NCBI RefSeq assembly: GCF_009687865.1 | Contig: NZ_BLAE01000022.1 | Coordinates: 62,001 to 126,000, forward strand | Length of the DNA: 64,000 nt | From: Acrocarpospora macrocephala | GTDB taxonomy: Bacteria; Actinomycetota; Actinomycetes; Streptosporangiales; Streptosporangiaceae | Direction of reading: 5' to 3' | In this document: in pieces, positions 25,636 through 33,380 of the stretch | Position numbering within the stretch: the first letter of the stretch is position 1 | Layout: every line of letters starts with the position of its first letter | Program-made: the position numbers and the translations under genes | The notes under the pieces: model-generated | What the model was told of the DNA's origin: nothing | Database searches by the model: none | The model's input: only the letters and a program-made list of their open reading frames with translations

Positions 25636-26778
25636 TTACCGGCGCCGGGGAGCGAAGGGGTGGTCGCGGGAGGCGGCGACCGCTTCGAAGGCGTAGGCGA
25701 ACATCTCTCGTTCGTACCGCGCCACCGCCGCGGCCAGGCCGCCGGGGCGCGCGGCCGTGATCTCGGCGGCCAGCAGGGCGGCGTCCTTCAACGCGATGTT
25801 CGCGCCCTCGCCGCGGCCCGGCGACATCGTGTGCGCGGCGTCGCCGAGCAGGGTCACGCCCGGGGCCTGCCACGGCGGGAACGGGAGCGCTGAGCGCAGG
25901 CGCACCGCGAACGTGGCCGCCACGTCGGCTTCGGCCACGACGCGGCGTGCCGCCGGGTGCCAGCCGCCGACCATCTCGGCGGCCAGCCGGTGCAGTTCCT
26001 CGGGACGGGCGCCGGTGGGCGGTCCGTCCGGCCAGCCGTCGACCGTCCAGGCCAGATAATCGGGAATGCCGGTCAGGCCGGGGCCCGCGGCGGGGGTGTG
26101 GCGGCGGCAGGTGGCCACCGACATCGCGCCCACCGGGCCGGTGACCCGGTTGAAGCTGTCCAGCAGCACCTCGGGCAGCCAGGCGAGCAGGCCGGGGGTG
26201 ATCGTGGTCCGGCCGTACACGAAACCGCCGAGATCCTCCAGTTCCGCGTGCGGCGCGATGATCCGCCGCACGGCCGAGCCGGTGCCGTCGGCGCCCACCA
26301 GGAGATCCCCGGTGGCGGTGGAGCCGTCGGCGAAGCGGGCCAGGACGCGGCCGTCGGCGGTGCGGTCGAAGGACTCGAAGGCGGCGCCGAAGCGCACGTC
26401 GCCGCCGAGGCCGGACAGCAGGATCTCGCGCAGGGTCAGCCGGTTGACGCCCAGGTGTTCCTCGGGCGGCAGCGCCGGGATGGGTTTGCTGAACCGGGGT
26501 GTCAGCCGCTCGTCGGTGAAGGTCATCGTGGTGGCCGGGCGGATCGAGGTGGCCAGGCACAGCGCGTACAGCTCGGGGGGTAGGCAGGAGCGCAGGGCCT
26601 GCACGCCCGCGGACTTGAGGGTGATCCGGTGGCCCTGGCCGCGGCAGGCGGGGGACGGGTCGGCTTCGAAGACGGTCACGCCGACCCCGGCCCGGCGCAG
26701 GCCCTGAGCCAGGCACAGGCCGCCGATCCCGGCACCGGCCACCAGTACGCGGGAGTCGACGTGGGGGGCATCGTTCAT
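25636..26778 (-). CDS. FAD-dependent aromatic-ring-type monooxygenase
   Basis: 380 residues. GAGIGGLCLAQGLRRAG near residue 15 is the FAD-binding Rossmann motif, LVGADGTGSAVRR is the DG motif, and GDAAHTMSPGRGEGANIALKD the second FAD/ribityl motif. This is the PHBH/UbiH-like group that hydroxylates aromatic or polyketide substrates with NAD(P)H; TetX-type enzymes belong here too. The start ATG at 26778 is preferred to an upstream TTG/ATG at 26814, which lies across the operator palindrome. It is divergent from the MarR gene, which most likely represses it. Confidence 0.88.
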   Translation of the reverse strand: MNDAPHVDSRVLVAGAGIGGLCLAQGLRRAGVGVTVFEADPSPACRGQGHRITLKSAGVQALRSCLPPELYALCLATSIRPATTMTFTDERLTPRFSKPIPALPPEEHLGVNRLTLREILLSGLGGDVRFGAAFESFDRTADGRVLARFADGSTATGDLLVGADGTGSAVRRIIAPHAELEDLGGFVYGRTTITPGLLAWLPEVLLDSFNRVTGPVGAMSVATCRRHTPAAGPGLTGIPDYLAWTVDGWPDGPPTGARPEELHRLAAEMVGGWHPAARRVVAEADVAATFAVRLRSALPFPPWQAPGVTLLGDAAHTMSPGRGEGANIALKDAALLAAEITAARPGGLAAAVARYEREMFAYAFEAVAASRDHPFAPRRR

Positions 26779-26798
26779 GGCCGCGAAGCTAGCACTTA

Positions 26799-26812
26799 GC
26801 TGTCGCGACAGC
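26799..26812. promoter_or_regulatory. Perfect 14-bp palindrome between monooxygenase and MarR genes
   Basis: GCTGTCGCGACAGC, flanked by TTA and AAA, is centred in the 68-bp divergent intergenic space. Position and symmetry fit a MarR operator controlling both genes. Confidence 0.7.
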
Positions 26813-26846
26813 AAATGCCGGAGCAGTTAATTCGGGGGCAGCTACC

Positions 26847-27296
26847 ATGACGACCATGGACGCCACCCCTGACCCCGCACCCCCGTTCGACCTCGTCCTC
26901 GCGGGCGGCGCCCAGCTCACCCAGGTCGCCCGCGACCTGCGCACCGCCCTCGACGACGACCTCGCCCCCTTCGACGTCACCTCCCAGCAGGCCGCCCTCC
27001 TCATGCACGCCGCCGGCAACACCCCCAACCGCCTCGCCGCCCTCCTCGGCACCGACACCGCCGGCATGACCCGCCTCCTGGACCGCCTCGAAGCCAAGAA
27101 CCTCATCCGCCGCCAGCGCAACCCCGCCGACCGCCGCTCCATCGTCATCGAACTCACCGCGGCAGGCCGCGCCCTCCTCCCCAAGATCGCCCCCAGCTTC
27201 GGCCGCGCCAACACCCGCCTGCTCCGCGGCTTCACCACCACCGAGATCACCCAACTCCTCGCCATGCTCAACCGCATGCGCGACAACCTCGCTTGA
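26847..27296 (+). CDS. MarR-family transcriptional regulator
   Basis: 149 residues with the MarR winged helix: FDVTSQQAALLMHAAG, NRLAALLGTDTAGMTRLLDRLEAKNLI as the recognition region, and the wing RQRNPADRRSIVIELTAAGRALL. MarR dimers usually repress a neighbouring gene and release DNA on binding an aromatic ligand; the divergent monooxygenase is the obvious target. ATG at 26847 after GGGGGCAG. Its stop codon lies inside the dyad that controls the following HEAT/MerR pair. Confidence 0.92.
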   Translation: MTTMDATPDPAPPFDLVLAGGAQLTQVARDLRTALDDDLAPFDVTSQQAALLMHAAGNTPNRLAALLGTDTAGMTRLLDRLEAKNLIRRQRNPADRRSIVIELTAAGRALLPKIAPSFGRANTRLLRGFTTTEITQLLAMLNRMRDNLA

Positions 27297-27317
27297 CCTT
27301 GACACGGTGACAAGGTC
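27295..27317. promoter_or_regulatory. MerR-type dyad and promoter for the HEAT/MerR pair
   Basis: GACCTTG and CAAGGTC arms with a 9-bp middle, 20 of 23 positions symmetric. A TTGACA -35-like hexamer lies inside (27299-27304). It overlaps the TGA of the MarR gene and stands 28 bp before the HEAT gene start. The pattern fits autoregulation by the HEAT-MerR protein. Confidence 0.65.
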
Positions 27318-27344
27318 TTCACTGTTGCCGAGGAGGTGGTCCCG

Positions 27345-28013
27345 ATGGCCATGCCGAAACAGGACACGGATACGATTCAAGCTCTCCAAGGGCTGGAGGA
27401 CAGCAGCTCGTCGGTGCGGCTGCGAGCGGCCCTGGCGGCCGGCACGACCCCTGACCCGCGGTTCATCGACAAGCTCATCGAACGATCCGCGATCGAGCCC
27501 GAATTCTATGTGCGCGACATGCTGACGTGGGCACTCACCCGCCACTCGGCGTCGATGACGGTCCCAGAGCTGCTCAAGGAAGTCCGCTCGGAGCGTGCGC
27601 AGGCGCGAAGCCAGGCATTGCACACGCTGTCCAAGATCGGGGATCGGCAGGCGTGGCCGGCGATCACCCGGGCGCTGCTGTCCGACGCCGACGATGAGGT
27701 GGCGCGGAGCGCTTGGCGGGCAGCGGTCGTGCTCGTGCCCGCAGGTGAAGAGCCCGGGTTGGCCGAAGTGTTGTCGACACAGCTCGGGCGCGGCGGACGC
27801 GAGATGCAGCTGAGCCTCAGCCGGGCGCTGATCGCGCTCGGCGAGGTGATCGTGCCGACGCTGCGCGCCGCGATGACGGACCTCGACCCGCGGGTGCGCG
27901 CGCACGCGATCGCCACGGAACGGCTGTTGCGCGACCCGGATGCCGCGTTCGGGTTCGCGATCGAGGAGGCGAAGCGCGTCGTGGCCCTCGGCGGCACCGG
28001 CAAGGAGGAGTGA
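27345..28013 (+). CDS. HEAT-repeat protein
   Basis: 222 residues of paired helices typical of HEAT/PBS-lyase repeats, for example ALHTLSKIGDRQAWPAITRALLSDADDEVARSAWRAA (in pieces: SKIGDRQAW, DADDEVARSAWRAA) and LIALGEVIVPTLRAAM with DLDPRVRAHA. No catalytic motif, signal or membrane helix. A strong GAGGAGG site precedes the ATG at 27345. The next gene, 7 bp later, is a MerR regulator that itself carries HEAT repeats, so the two proteins may bind each other or share a ligand. Its role is otherwise unknown. Confidence 0.85.
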   Translation: MAMPKQDTDTIQALQGLEDSSSSVRLRAALAAGTTPDPRFIDKLIERSAIEPEFYVRDMLTWALTRHSASMTVPELLKEVRSERAQARSQALHTLSKIGDRQAWPAITRALLSDADDEVARSAWRAAVVLVPAGEEPGLAEVLSTQLGRGGREMQLSLSRALIALGEVIVPTLRAAMTDLDPRVRAHAIATERLLRDPDAAFGFAIEEAKRVVALGGTGKEE

Positions 28014-28020
28014 CGGGGCA

Positions 28021-29025
28021 GTGTTGATCGGTGAGGTGGCACGTCGGGCCGGGGTCAGCGCCCGCATGCTCAGGCATTACGACTCGCTCGGCCTGGTACG
28101 GCCAACGGGTCGCAGCGATGCCGGCTATCGCGAGTACTCCAGCGAGGACATCCGGCGGATCTTCCATATCGAGAGCCTGCGGTCATTGGGGCTGTCGCTG
28201 CGTGAAGTCAGGCGCGCGTTCGATGATCCGGACTTCACGCCCTCGGAGCTCGTCGACGACCTCATCCGCCAGACGCGAGAACGCATCGCCGCTGAGACGG
28301 AGCTGCTCACGCGACTGCGCCGGATCGGCGCCGCGGAACCCGCAGGCTGGGAGGACGTCCTCCAGATCGTCGCGCTCCTCCAGGCGCTGGGGTCGAAGAG
28401 CGCCGGCAAGCGCCAGCGCGCGGCCTTGTCCTCGGTCGAAGAGGTTCCGGTGCCAGTGGAAGCACTCGTCGAGGCAGCGCTGAGCGAGACGGACCCCAAC
28501 GTCGCCGGAGCCCTTCGATGGGCTCTGGCGCAATCGGGCGATGACGCCTTGGCGCTGCTGGCGGAGGGCCTCGGCTCACCGGTGGCCGAGGTGCGCAAAC
28601 GTGCCGTCCAGTCCATCGCCGAGATTCCGGACGGTGAGGCGACCGCGCTGCTGCGGGACGCCCTCACGAGCCCCGACATCGTGGTCCGCAGGTATGCGGC
28701 GCTGGCACTCGGGGCACGTGGAGTGGCCGACGCGGTCCCGACGCTCATCGACATGGTCGTCGAGGGGACGAATGACGTCGATGCGGCCGATGCGCTGAAC
28801 GCGCTGGCGAGTCCTCCCGCGTTGGCGGATCAGATCGCCACCAGGCTCGTTGATCGCCTCGCCCACGGCGCCGTTGAATCGTCCGCCCGTCGACGGCTGA
28901 CCCAGGCGCTCGCGGACATCCCGGGAACCACAGCGTCACGAGCCCTCGCGGATCTGTCACATGACGAGGACCGTGCCGTCGCGCTTACTGCGGCATACAT
29001 TCTCGGGATACGCGACGCACGATAA
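28021..29025 (+). CDS. MerR-family regulator with C-terminal HEAT repeats
   Basis: 334 residues from a GTG 7 bp after the HEAT gene. Residues 1-70 are a MerR winged helix (LIGEVARRAGVSARMLRHYD, then GYREYSSEDIRRI and LRSLGLSLREVRRAF), residues 75-110 the dimerisation helix. In place of a classical effector domain it has about four HEAT repeats, such as GSPVAEVRKRAVQSIAEI and SPDIVVRRYAALALGARG. MerR proteins twist promoters with long spacers, and the dyad at 27295-27317 is the likely site. The HEAT array suggests that a protein rather than a small molecule is sensed (inference). Confidence 0.9.
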   Translation: MLIGEVARRAGVSARMLRHYDSLGLVRPTGRSDAGYREYSSEDIRRIFHIESLRSLGLSLREVRRAFDDPDFTPSELVDDLIRQTRERIAAETELLTRLRRIGAAEPAGWEDVLQIVALLQALGSKSAGKRQRAALSSVEEVPVPVEALVEAALSETDPNVAGALRWALAQSGDDALALLAEGLGSPVAEVRKRAVQSIAEIPDGEATALLRDALTSPDIVVRRYAALALGARGVADAVPTLIDMVVEGTNDVDAADALNALASPPALADQIATRLVDRLAHGAVESSARRRLTQALADIPGTTASRALADLSHDEDRAVALTAAYILGIRDAR

Positions 29026-29150
29026 CGGATCTTTCCTTGGGTGCTGTGTGCCCTGGCAAGGGGGCCTGTCTGCTCGTCATGGGCTTTCGTGATCGGCGTA
29101 TCCGGGCGGTCGGCTAAACTGGGACAAGCGTACCGTTTTGAGGAGATGTC

Positions 29151-29474
29151 ATGGCGTGGATCCTGCTGGGCTGCGCGATCGTATCCGAGGTCTTGGCCAC
29201 CACCGCGCTCAAGCTCAGTGACGGATTCGCCCACAAGGGCTGGGCTGTGCTTGTTGTCATCGGCTACGTCGCCTCTTTCGTCCTGCTGTCGCAGGCGCTC
29301 AAGCTGCAGATGCCTGTCGGCGTCGCGTACGCGGTCTGGGCGGGCATCGGCACGGCCGCCGTCGCCGCGATCGGCACGCTGTTCCTCGATGAATCCATGA
29401 ACCTCGCCAAAGCCGGTGGAATCTTGCTCATCATCGGCGGCGTCGTGCTCATCAACCTCACCGGATCCCATTGA
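29151..29474 (+). CDS. Small multidrug resistance (SMR) transporter, QacE/EmrE-like
   Basis: 107 residues and four membrane helices. The essential membrane glutamate is in CAIVSEVLATTALKLS (Glu13), and the GVAYAVWAGIGTAAVA helix is conserved. SMR dimers exchange cationic drugs or guanidinium compounds for protons. GAGGAGAT precedes the ATG. Its TGA overlaps the TTG start of the TetR gene, which most likely regulates it. Confidence 0.93.
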   Translation: MAWILLGCAIVSEVLATTALKLSDGFAHKGWAVLVVIGYVASFVLLSQALKLQMPVGVAYAVWAGIGTAAVAAIGTLFLDESMNLAKAGGILLIIGGVVLINLTGSH

Positions 29475-30172
29475 CCAGCCACCCACAACCCAGCCCTTTC
29501 CAGGCCGGCACCCCTCAGCCTGGCCATGGGCATTCCGTACCTGCGGGAGAGGGGCCCGACGAGCCTGCCACCGGTGCCCGCCACGCGTCCGGAAAGGCCA
29601 CTCAGAAGCGTGCCCAGGCACGGCGCGACGCTCTGCTGGACGCCGCCGTCGCCCTTCTGGAAGACGGCGGATTTCCCGCCGTCACCCATCGCGCGGTCGC
29701 CCACCAGGCCGGTGTTCCCCTCGCCGCCACCACCTACTACTTCGACTCCCGCGACCAGCTCGTCGCCCACGCCTTCACCCGGCTCGTCGAACGTGAACTC
29801 GCCGCCACCGGCGCCATCCTCGACGGTCCCGGCTCGCTCGTAGACCGGCTCACCGCCCTGGTCGGACAGGACCGGGCCCGCCAGCTCGGCCTGTGGGAGC
29901 TCTACGTCCACGCCGGGCGCGACCCCGTCCTCCAGGCCATCGCCCGCACCTGGACCGACGGCTGCGACGCCGCCCTCGCCACCGCCCTGCGCCGCGACCG
30001 CTACCCGCACACCCCCGCCGACGTCCGCTTCCTGGCCACCCTGCTGTCCGGCCTCTGGATCGAAACCACCGTCGAAGCCCGCCCGGGAACAGCCGCCCAC
30101 GACACCCTCACCCGAGCCCTCAACACCCTCCGCGCCGCCAAGGATGTCAGTGGGCGGCTCCGAGCTCGATGA
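29471..30172 (+). CDS. TetR-family regulator
   Basis: 233 residues with a 45-residue unstructured N-terminus, then the TetR HTH (RRDALLDAAVALLEDGGF, THRAVAHQAGVPLAATTYYF). The C-terminal ligand/dimer domain is helical. The TTG start overlaps the SMR stop (ATTGA), implying translational coupling, so it is likely co-regulated with that exporter. A later start inside the disordered N-terminus cannot be excluded. Its 3' end overlaps by 26 bp the convergent SMR gene. Confidence 0.87.
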   Translation: MTSHPQPSPFQAGTPQPGHGHSVPAGEGPDEPATGARHASGKATQKRAQARRDALLDAAVALLEDGGFPAVTHRAVAHQAGVPLAATTYYFDSRDQLVAHAFTRLVERELAATGAILDGPGSLVDRLTALVGQDRARQLGLWELYVHAGRDPVLQAIARTWTDGCDAALATALRRDRYPHTPADVRFLATLLSGLWIETTVEARPGTAAHDTLTRALNTLRAAKDVSGRLRAR

Positions 30173-30473
30173 GCAGGACGCCGGTGACAATGAGGCCGAT
30201 GCCGAGACCCATGACCTTGGTGAGAGGTTCGTGGAACAGGATCCGGGAGGCGAGCGCGGTCAGGGCGACGCCGGAGGCGGCCCAGATGCCGTAGGCGATG
30301 CCCAGGGCCAGTCCGCCGTCCAGGGCGAGGGTGAGGAAGACGAAGGCGGCCAGATAGCCGGCGGCCACCACGATGAACCACTTCTTCGTGCCCCCGCCCT
30401 GCGCGGCCATCCGCAGCGCCAAGGTGGCGCCGACCTCGGAAAGAATCGCGCCCGCCAGAAAGACCAAGGTCAT
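30147..30473 (-). CDS. SMR transporter subunit
   Basis: 108 residues, four helices, membrane glutamate in GAILSEVGATLALRMA and the conserved GIAYGIWAASGVALTALAS helix. The ATG at 30473 overlaps the stop of the upstream SMR gene (ATGA). The two adjacent, different SMR genes suggest a heterodimeric pump like EbrAB/YkkCD. The frame stays open upstream, but translation from this ATG gives the exact SMR length. Confidence 0.92.
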   Translation of the reverse strand: MTLVFLAGAILSEVGATLALRMAAQGGGTKKWFIVVAAGYLAAFVFLTLALDGGLALGIAYGIWAASGVALTALASRILFHEPLTKVMGLGIGLIVTGVLLIELGAAH

Positions 30474-30820
30474 GAGGTGACTCCATCCTTGCGGGCGTGC
30501 GCGACCTGGGAGCCGAGTTCGACGCACAGGACGCCGCCGATGACCAGGGCGATGCCGAGGCCCGTCGTCGCGGTGAGCGGGTCGCCGAAGATGACCGTCG
30601 CCAGGACGGCGGTGAGGGCGACTCCGGAGGCGCCCCAGATGCCGTACGCGACGCCGATGCCCATCCCCAGGCGCAGCAGGAAGGACAGAGCGGCGAACGC
30701 GGCGATGTAGCCGATCGCCACGACGGCGAACCAGGCCGCGTGGTCGAGGGCCGCGCGCAGCGAGAGCGTGGCGGTGACTTCGAGCAGGATCGCGGCGAGC
30801 AGCAGCAGCCATTTCCTCAT
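30470..30820 (-). CDS. SMR transporter subunit (partner)
   Basis: 116 residues with the SMR pattern: LLLAAILLEVTATLSLRAA (Glu14), GVAYGIWGASGVALTAVLA, and a slightly longer charged C-terminal tail (AHARKDGV). The start overlaps the stop of the TetR gene and its stop overlaps the next SMR start, forming a three-gene coupled operon. The longer tail could fix membrane orientation opposite to its partner, as in known paired SMR pumps (inference). Confidence 0.92.
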   Translation of the reverse strand: MRKWLLLLAAILLEVTATLSLRAALDHAAWFAVVAIGYIAAFAALSFLLRLGMGIGVAYGIWGASGVALTAVLATVIFGDPLTATTGLGIALVIGGVLCVELGSQVAHARKDGVTS

Positions 30821-31365
30821 GAGGCGGTCTCGGCTTTCAGGAGTTCTTCGGTAACCGCCAGCAGGTGTGCGCGGTCTTGTGCCGGGACGGGGAAGACGTC
30901 GGTGGCGGCGGCCATCCAGTAGCCGTCGGCCAGGAGCCGCGCGGCCGTGAGCCTGCCCCTGGCCTGCCCGGGCAGGTCGTCGGGCAGATCCAGCCACGGC
31001 TCGAAGTGGCGCACCCAGGCCGCGGTGAGGGCATCGCGATACAGGGCGTCGAAAAAGATGGCGAAGTCCGCGCGATCGAACTGCCCGGTCAGCGCCACCT
31101 CGACGTAGGCCCGGATCCGCTGGTACGGCGATGCCGTCTCCACCGGCTGCCCCAACCGGTCGAGCATGAGCTCCTCCCACCGGGCGGCCACATGGTCGAC
31201 GACGGCGAGCATCAGCGCGTCCTTCGTCGGAAAGTGGTACATCAGCCCGGGCTTGGTCAGCCCGACCTGCTTGGCCGCGGCATCCAAAGTGATCGACCCG
31301 CCCCCTTCCGCGCGGAGCAGATCGAGCGCGCCGTCCAGAACCCGCCGCTTCGTGTCTGTTGCCAT
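30817..31365 (-). CDS. TetR-family regulator of the paired SMR operon
   Basis: 182 residues. The N-terminal HTH is KRRVLDGALDLLRAEGG, then TLDAAAKQVGLTKPGLMYHF; the rest is an all-helical ligand domain. It is the first gene of the TetR-SMR-SMR operon and lies directly behind a long inverted repeat, so it probably represses its own operon and is relieved by pump substrates. Confidence 0.92.
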   Translation of the reverse strand: MATDTKRRVLDGALDLLRAEGGGSITLDAAAKQVGLTKPGLMYHFPTKDALMLAVVDHVAARWEELMLDRLGQPVETASPYQRIRAYVEVALTGQFDRADFAIFFDALYRDALTAAWVRHFEPWLDLPDDLPGQARGRLTAARLLADGYWMAAATDVFPVPAQDRAHLLAVTEELLKAETAS

Positions 31366-31368
31366 GAC

Positions 31369-31398
31369 CGAACTTTACCATCCGGTTGGTAAAGTTCG
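31369..31398. promoter_or_regulatory. TetR operator upstream of the SMR operon
   Basis: A perfect inverted repeat with 11-bp arms (CGAACTTTACC and GGTAAAGTTCG) around ATCCGGTT, starting 3 bp upstream of the TetR start codon. Any transcript from it must have a very short leader, so bound repressor would block the promoter. Confidence 0.8.
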
Positions 31399-31485
31399 AA
31401 CGCCGGGTCCCCAGGAGGGAGCGGCGCTCCATCGTTTGGCATGTGCTCGTTCCCGGGCCGCATCCGCTCCGGCTAAGCAATCTAG

Positions 31486-31510
31486 GTTGACTATTTCCTT
31501 CTTAGTCAAC
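31486..31510. promoter_or_regulatory. Inverted repeat before the HTH/Clp-N pair
   Basis: GTTGACTA and TAGTCAAC arms separated by 9 bp, ending 13 bp before the ATG at 31524. The local AT-richness (TTTCCTT, TTATATG) suggests the promoter overlaps it. It is probably an operator of the small HTH protein encoded next. Confidence 0.6.
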
Positions 31511-31523
31511 TACGGTTGCTTAT

Positions 31524-31757
31524 ATGTCGGCGGAAGACGTACCCGTTCCCAACGACCCCAGCGATGCGCTGGCGGCGGTGGTGGCGCTGCGGCGCCTGGC
31601 CGATCAGCTGGAGGACGCTGCCGTGGAGCAGGCCATGCGGTCGGGTTGGAGTTGGCCGGAGGTCGCCGAAGCGCTCGGCGTCACCCGGCAGGCGGTCCAC
31701 AAGAAGCACGCCAAGCGGCTCATCGCCGGGGGCGTCGCGCTGAGGAGACGACAGTGA
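31524..31757 (+). CDS. Small helix-turn-helix protein
   Basis: 77 residues. An acidic N-terminus, then LRRLADQLEDAAVEQAM and a helix-turn-helix SWPEVAEALGVTRQAVHKKHAKRL, similar to sigma-70 region 4-like or Xre-like HTH folds, with a basic end (ALRRRQ). No ligand domain. Its TGA overlaps the GTG of the Clp-N gene (GTGA), so the two products are made together. It probably binds the inverted repeat 13 bp upstream, with the Clp-N protein as partner or effector (inference). Confidence 0.85.
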   Translation: MSAEDVPVPNDPSDALAAVVALRRLADQLEDAAVEQAMRSGWSWPEVAEALGVTRQAVHKKHAKRLIAGGVALRRRQ

Positions 31758-32236
31758 GCGCAATCGATCACTACATCAACGCGGTCATCGTGCGGGGAAC
31801 GGCCGAGGCGCAGGAGGACGGCTCCGCGGCGGTGGAGGCCCACCATCTCCTGCTGGCGATCGCCTCTCTCGACGACACGGCCGCACACCGCGTCCTGACC
31901 TCGGCGAGCCTCGGCCGCCAGACCATCAGGGAGGCGCTGGGCCGGGAGTTCGAGCACAGCCTGAACGCGGTCGGGGTGTCCCTTGCCTCCTTCGACCTCC
32001 CTACGCCCAGCCGCGATCCCAAGCACTCGCCGAAGATCGGCCCCTCGGCCAGGCTCGCGCTCGAACGCGGCTTCGCCGCCGCCACCGGCAAGAAGGACCT
32101 GCGGCCCGCGCATCTGCTGCTCGGCGTCCTGAACACCGAGATCGGCACCGTACCCCGCGCGCTCGCCTTGGCCGGGGTCGACCGGGTGGGCCTGATGGCA
32201 CGCGCCCGCGAGACGCTCGCCAGCGAGAGCTGGTAA
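31754..32236 (+). CDS. Clp N-terminal (double repeat) domain protein without ATPase
   Basis: 160 residues matching the Clp R/N domain found at the front of ClpA/ClpC. The first repeat is INAVIVRGTAEAQEDGSAAVEAHHLLLAIA and the second SARLALERGFAAATGKKDLRPAHLLLGVL (given as parts AEAHHLLLAIA-like and LRPAHLLLGVL). No AAA module follows, so it cannot unfold proteins itself; such stand-alone copies may bind adaptors, substrates or damaged proteins. The start is a GTG that overlaps the HTH gene's stop. Confidence 0.88.
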   Translation: MSAIDHYINAVIVRGTAEAQEDGSAAVEAHHLLLAIASLDDTAAHRVLTSASLGRQTIREALGREFEHSLNAVGVSLASFDLPTPSRDPKHSPKIGPSARLALERGFAAATGKKDLRPAHLLLGVLNTEIGTVPRALALAGVDRVGLMARARETLASESW

Positions 32237-32477
32237 TCCGTCCCACCGATTCACTCTCCCGCACGTCCTGGCCGCCCTGGCAGACATGCCGTCCGGTTTC
32301 TCCTCCTAAGCGCGGCCAGACGACCTTTGAGCCGCCTGATTACCCATCCCTTGCCGCGGCCGCCCACCCCGCGATGCGGTCCTGCCGATTCGGGCGGTGA
32401 TGCGTCATGCCCTCACGACGAGTCCTGCCGCATGCGTTTTGGCGCGAGGGTGTCCGCTCACAAAGAGAGGTCATTTC

Positions 32478-33380
32478 ATGACGACGAGCGAGAAGGTCGT
32501 GCTCCACGTCGACGGGCTGCGCATGCGCTACGGCTCGGTCGACGTCCTGCACGACGTCACATTCGAGGCCCGCACCGGCGAGGTGCTGGCCCTGCTGGGC
32601 CCGAACGGCGCAGGCAAGACGACCACGATCGAGATCCTGGAGGGCTTCCGCACCCGCTCTCAGGGCCGGGTCGAGGTACTCGGCGCCGACCCCGCGCACG
32701 GCGACGAGCGATGGCGGGCCCGGCTCGGGATCGTCCTGCAGTCCTGGCGCGACCACGGCAAATGGCGCGTCCGCGAGTTCCTGGCCCACCTCGGCACCTA
32801 CTACGCCGCTTACTCCACCCCCGAGATCCAGCGGCCCTGGGACCCCGACGAGCTGCTCGATGCGGTCGGCCTGACCGAGCACGCCGACAAGAAGATCAGG
32901 ACACTGTCGGGCGGCCAGCGGCGCAGGCTGGACGTGGCGATCGGCCTCACGGGCCGACCCGAGCTGCTGTTCCTCGACGAGCCGACCGCGGCCTTCGACC
33001 CGCACGCCAGGCACGAGTTCCACGACCTCGTACGGGCCATGGCCGCCGCCGGCGAGACCACCATCCTGCTCACCACCCACGACCTGGACGAGGCCGAGAA
33101 GCTCGCCGACCGCATCCTGGTCCTGAACGGCGGACGGATCATCGCCGACGGCACCGCGGCCGAGCTGGCGCGGCGCATCGCCGGCGAGGACGAGGTGCGC
33201 TGGCTGCGCGATGGACAGCGCTTCGTCGAGAGGACCGCCGACTCGACCACATTCGCCCGCCACCTGTTCGCCCGCTACGGCGACGACATCTATGAGCTCG
33301 AGGTCCACCGGGCCTCGCTGGAGCAGACCTACCTCGCCCTGGTACGCCAGGCCGAATCGACCCCGGAGGTCACCCGATGA
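32478..33380 (+). CDS. ABC transporter ATP-binding protein
   Basis: 300 residues: Walker A GPNGAGKTTT near residue 41, signature LSGGQRRRLDVAIGL, Walker B LFLDEPTAAFDP and the switch histidine in LLTTHDLDEAEKLADR. The group is the DrrA/CcmA-like export ATPases. ATG at 32478 after AGAGAGG. Its stop overlaps the start of the permease (ATGA), so they form one exporter. The substrate is unknown; antibiotics, lipids or peptides are typical. Confidence 0.94.
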   Translation: MTTSEKVVLHVDGLRMRYGSVDVLHDVTFEARTGEVLALLGPNGAGKTTTIEILEGFRTRSQGRVEVLGADPAHGDERWRARLGIVLQSWRDHGKWRVREFLAHLGTYYAAYSTPEIQRPWDPDELLDAVGLTEHADKKIRTLSGGQRRRLDVAIGLTGRPELLFLDEPTAAFDPHARHEFHDLVRAMAAAGETTILLTTHDLDEAEKLADRILVLNGGRIIADGTAAELARRIAGEDEVRWLRDGQRFVERTADSTTFARHLFARYGDDIYELEVHRASLEQTYLALVRQAESTPEVTR

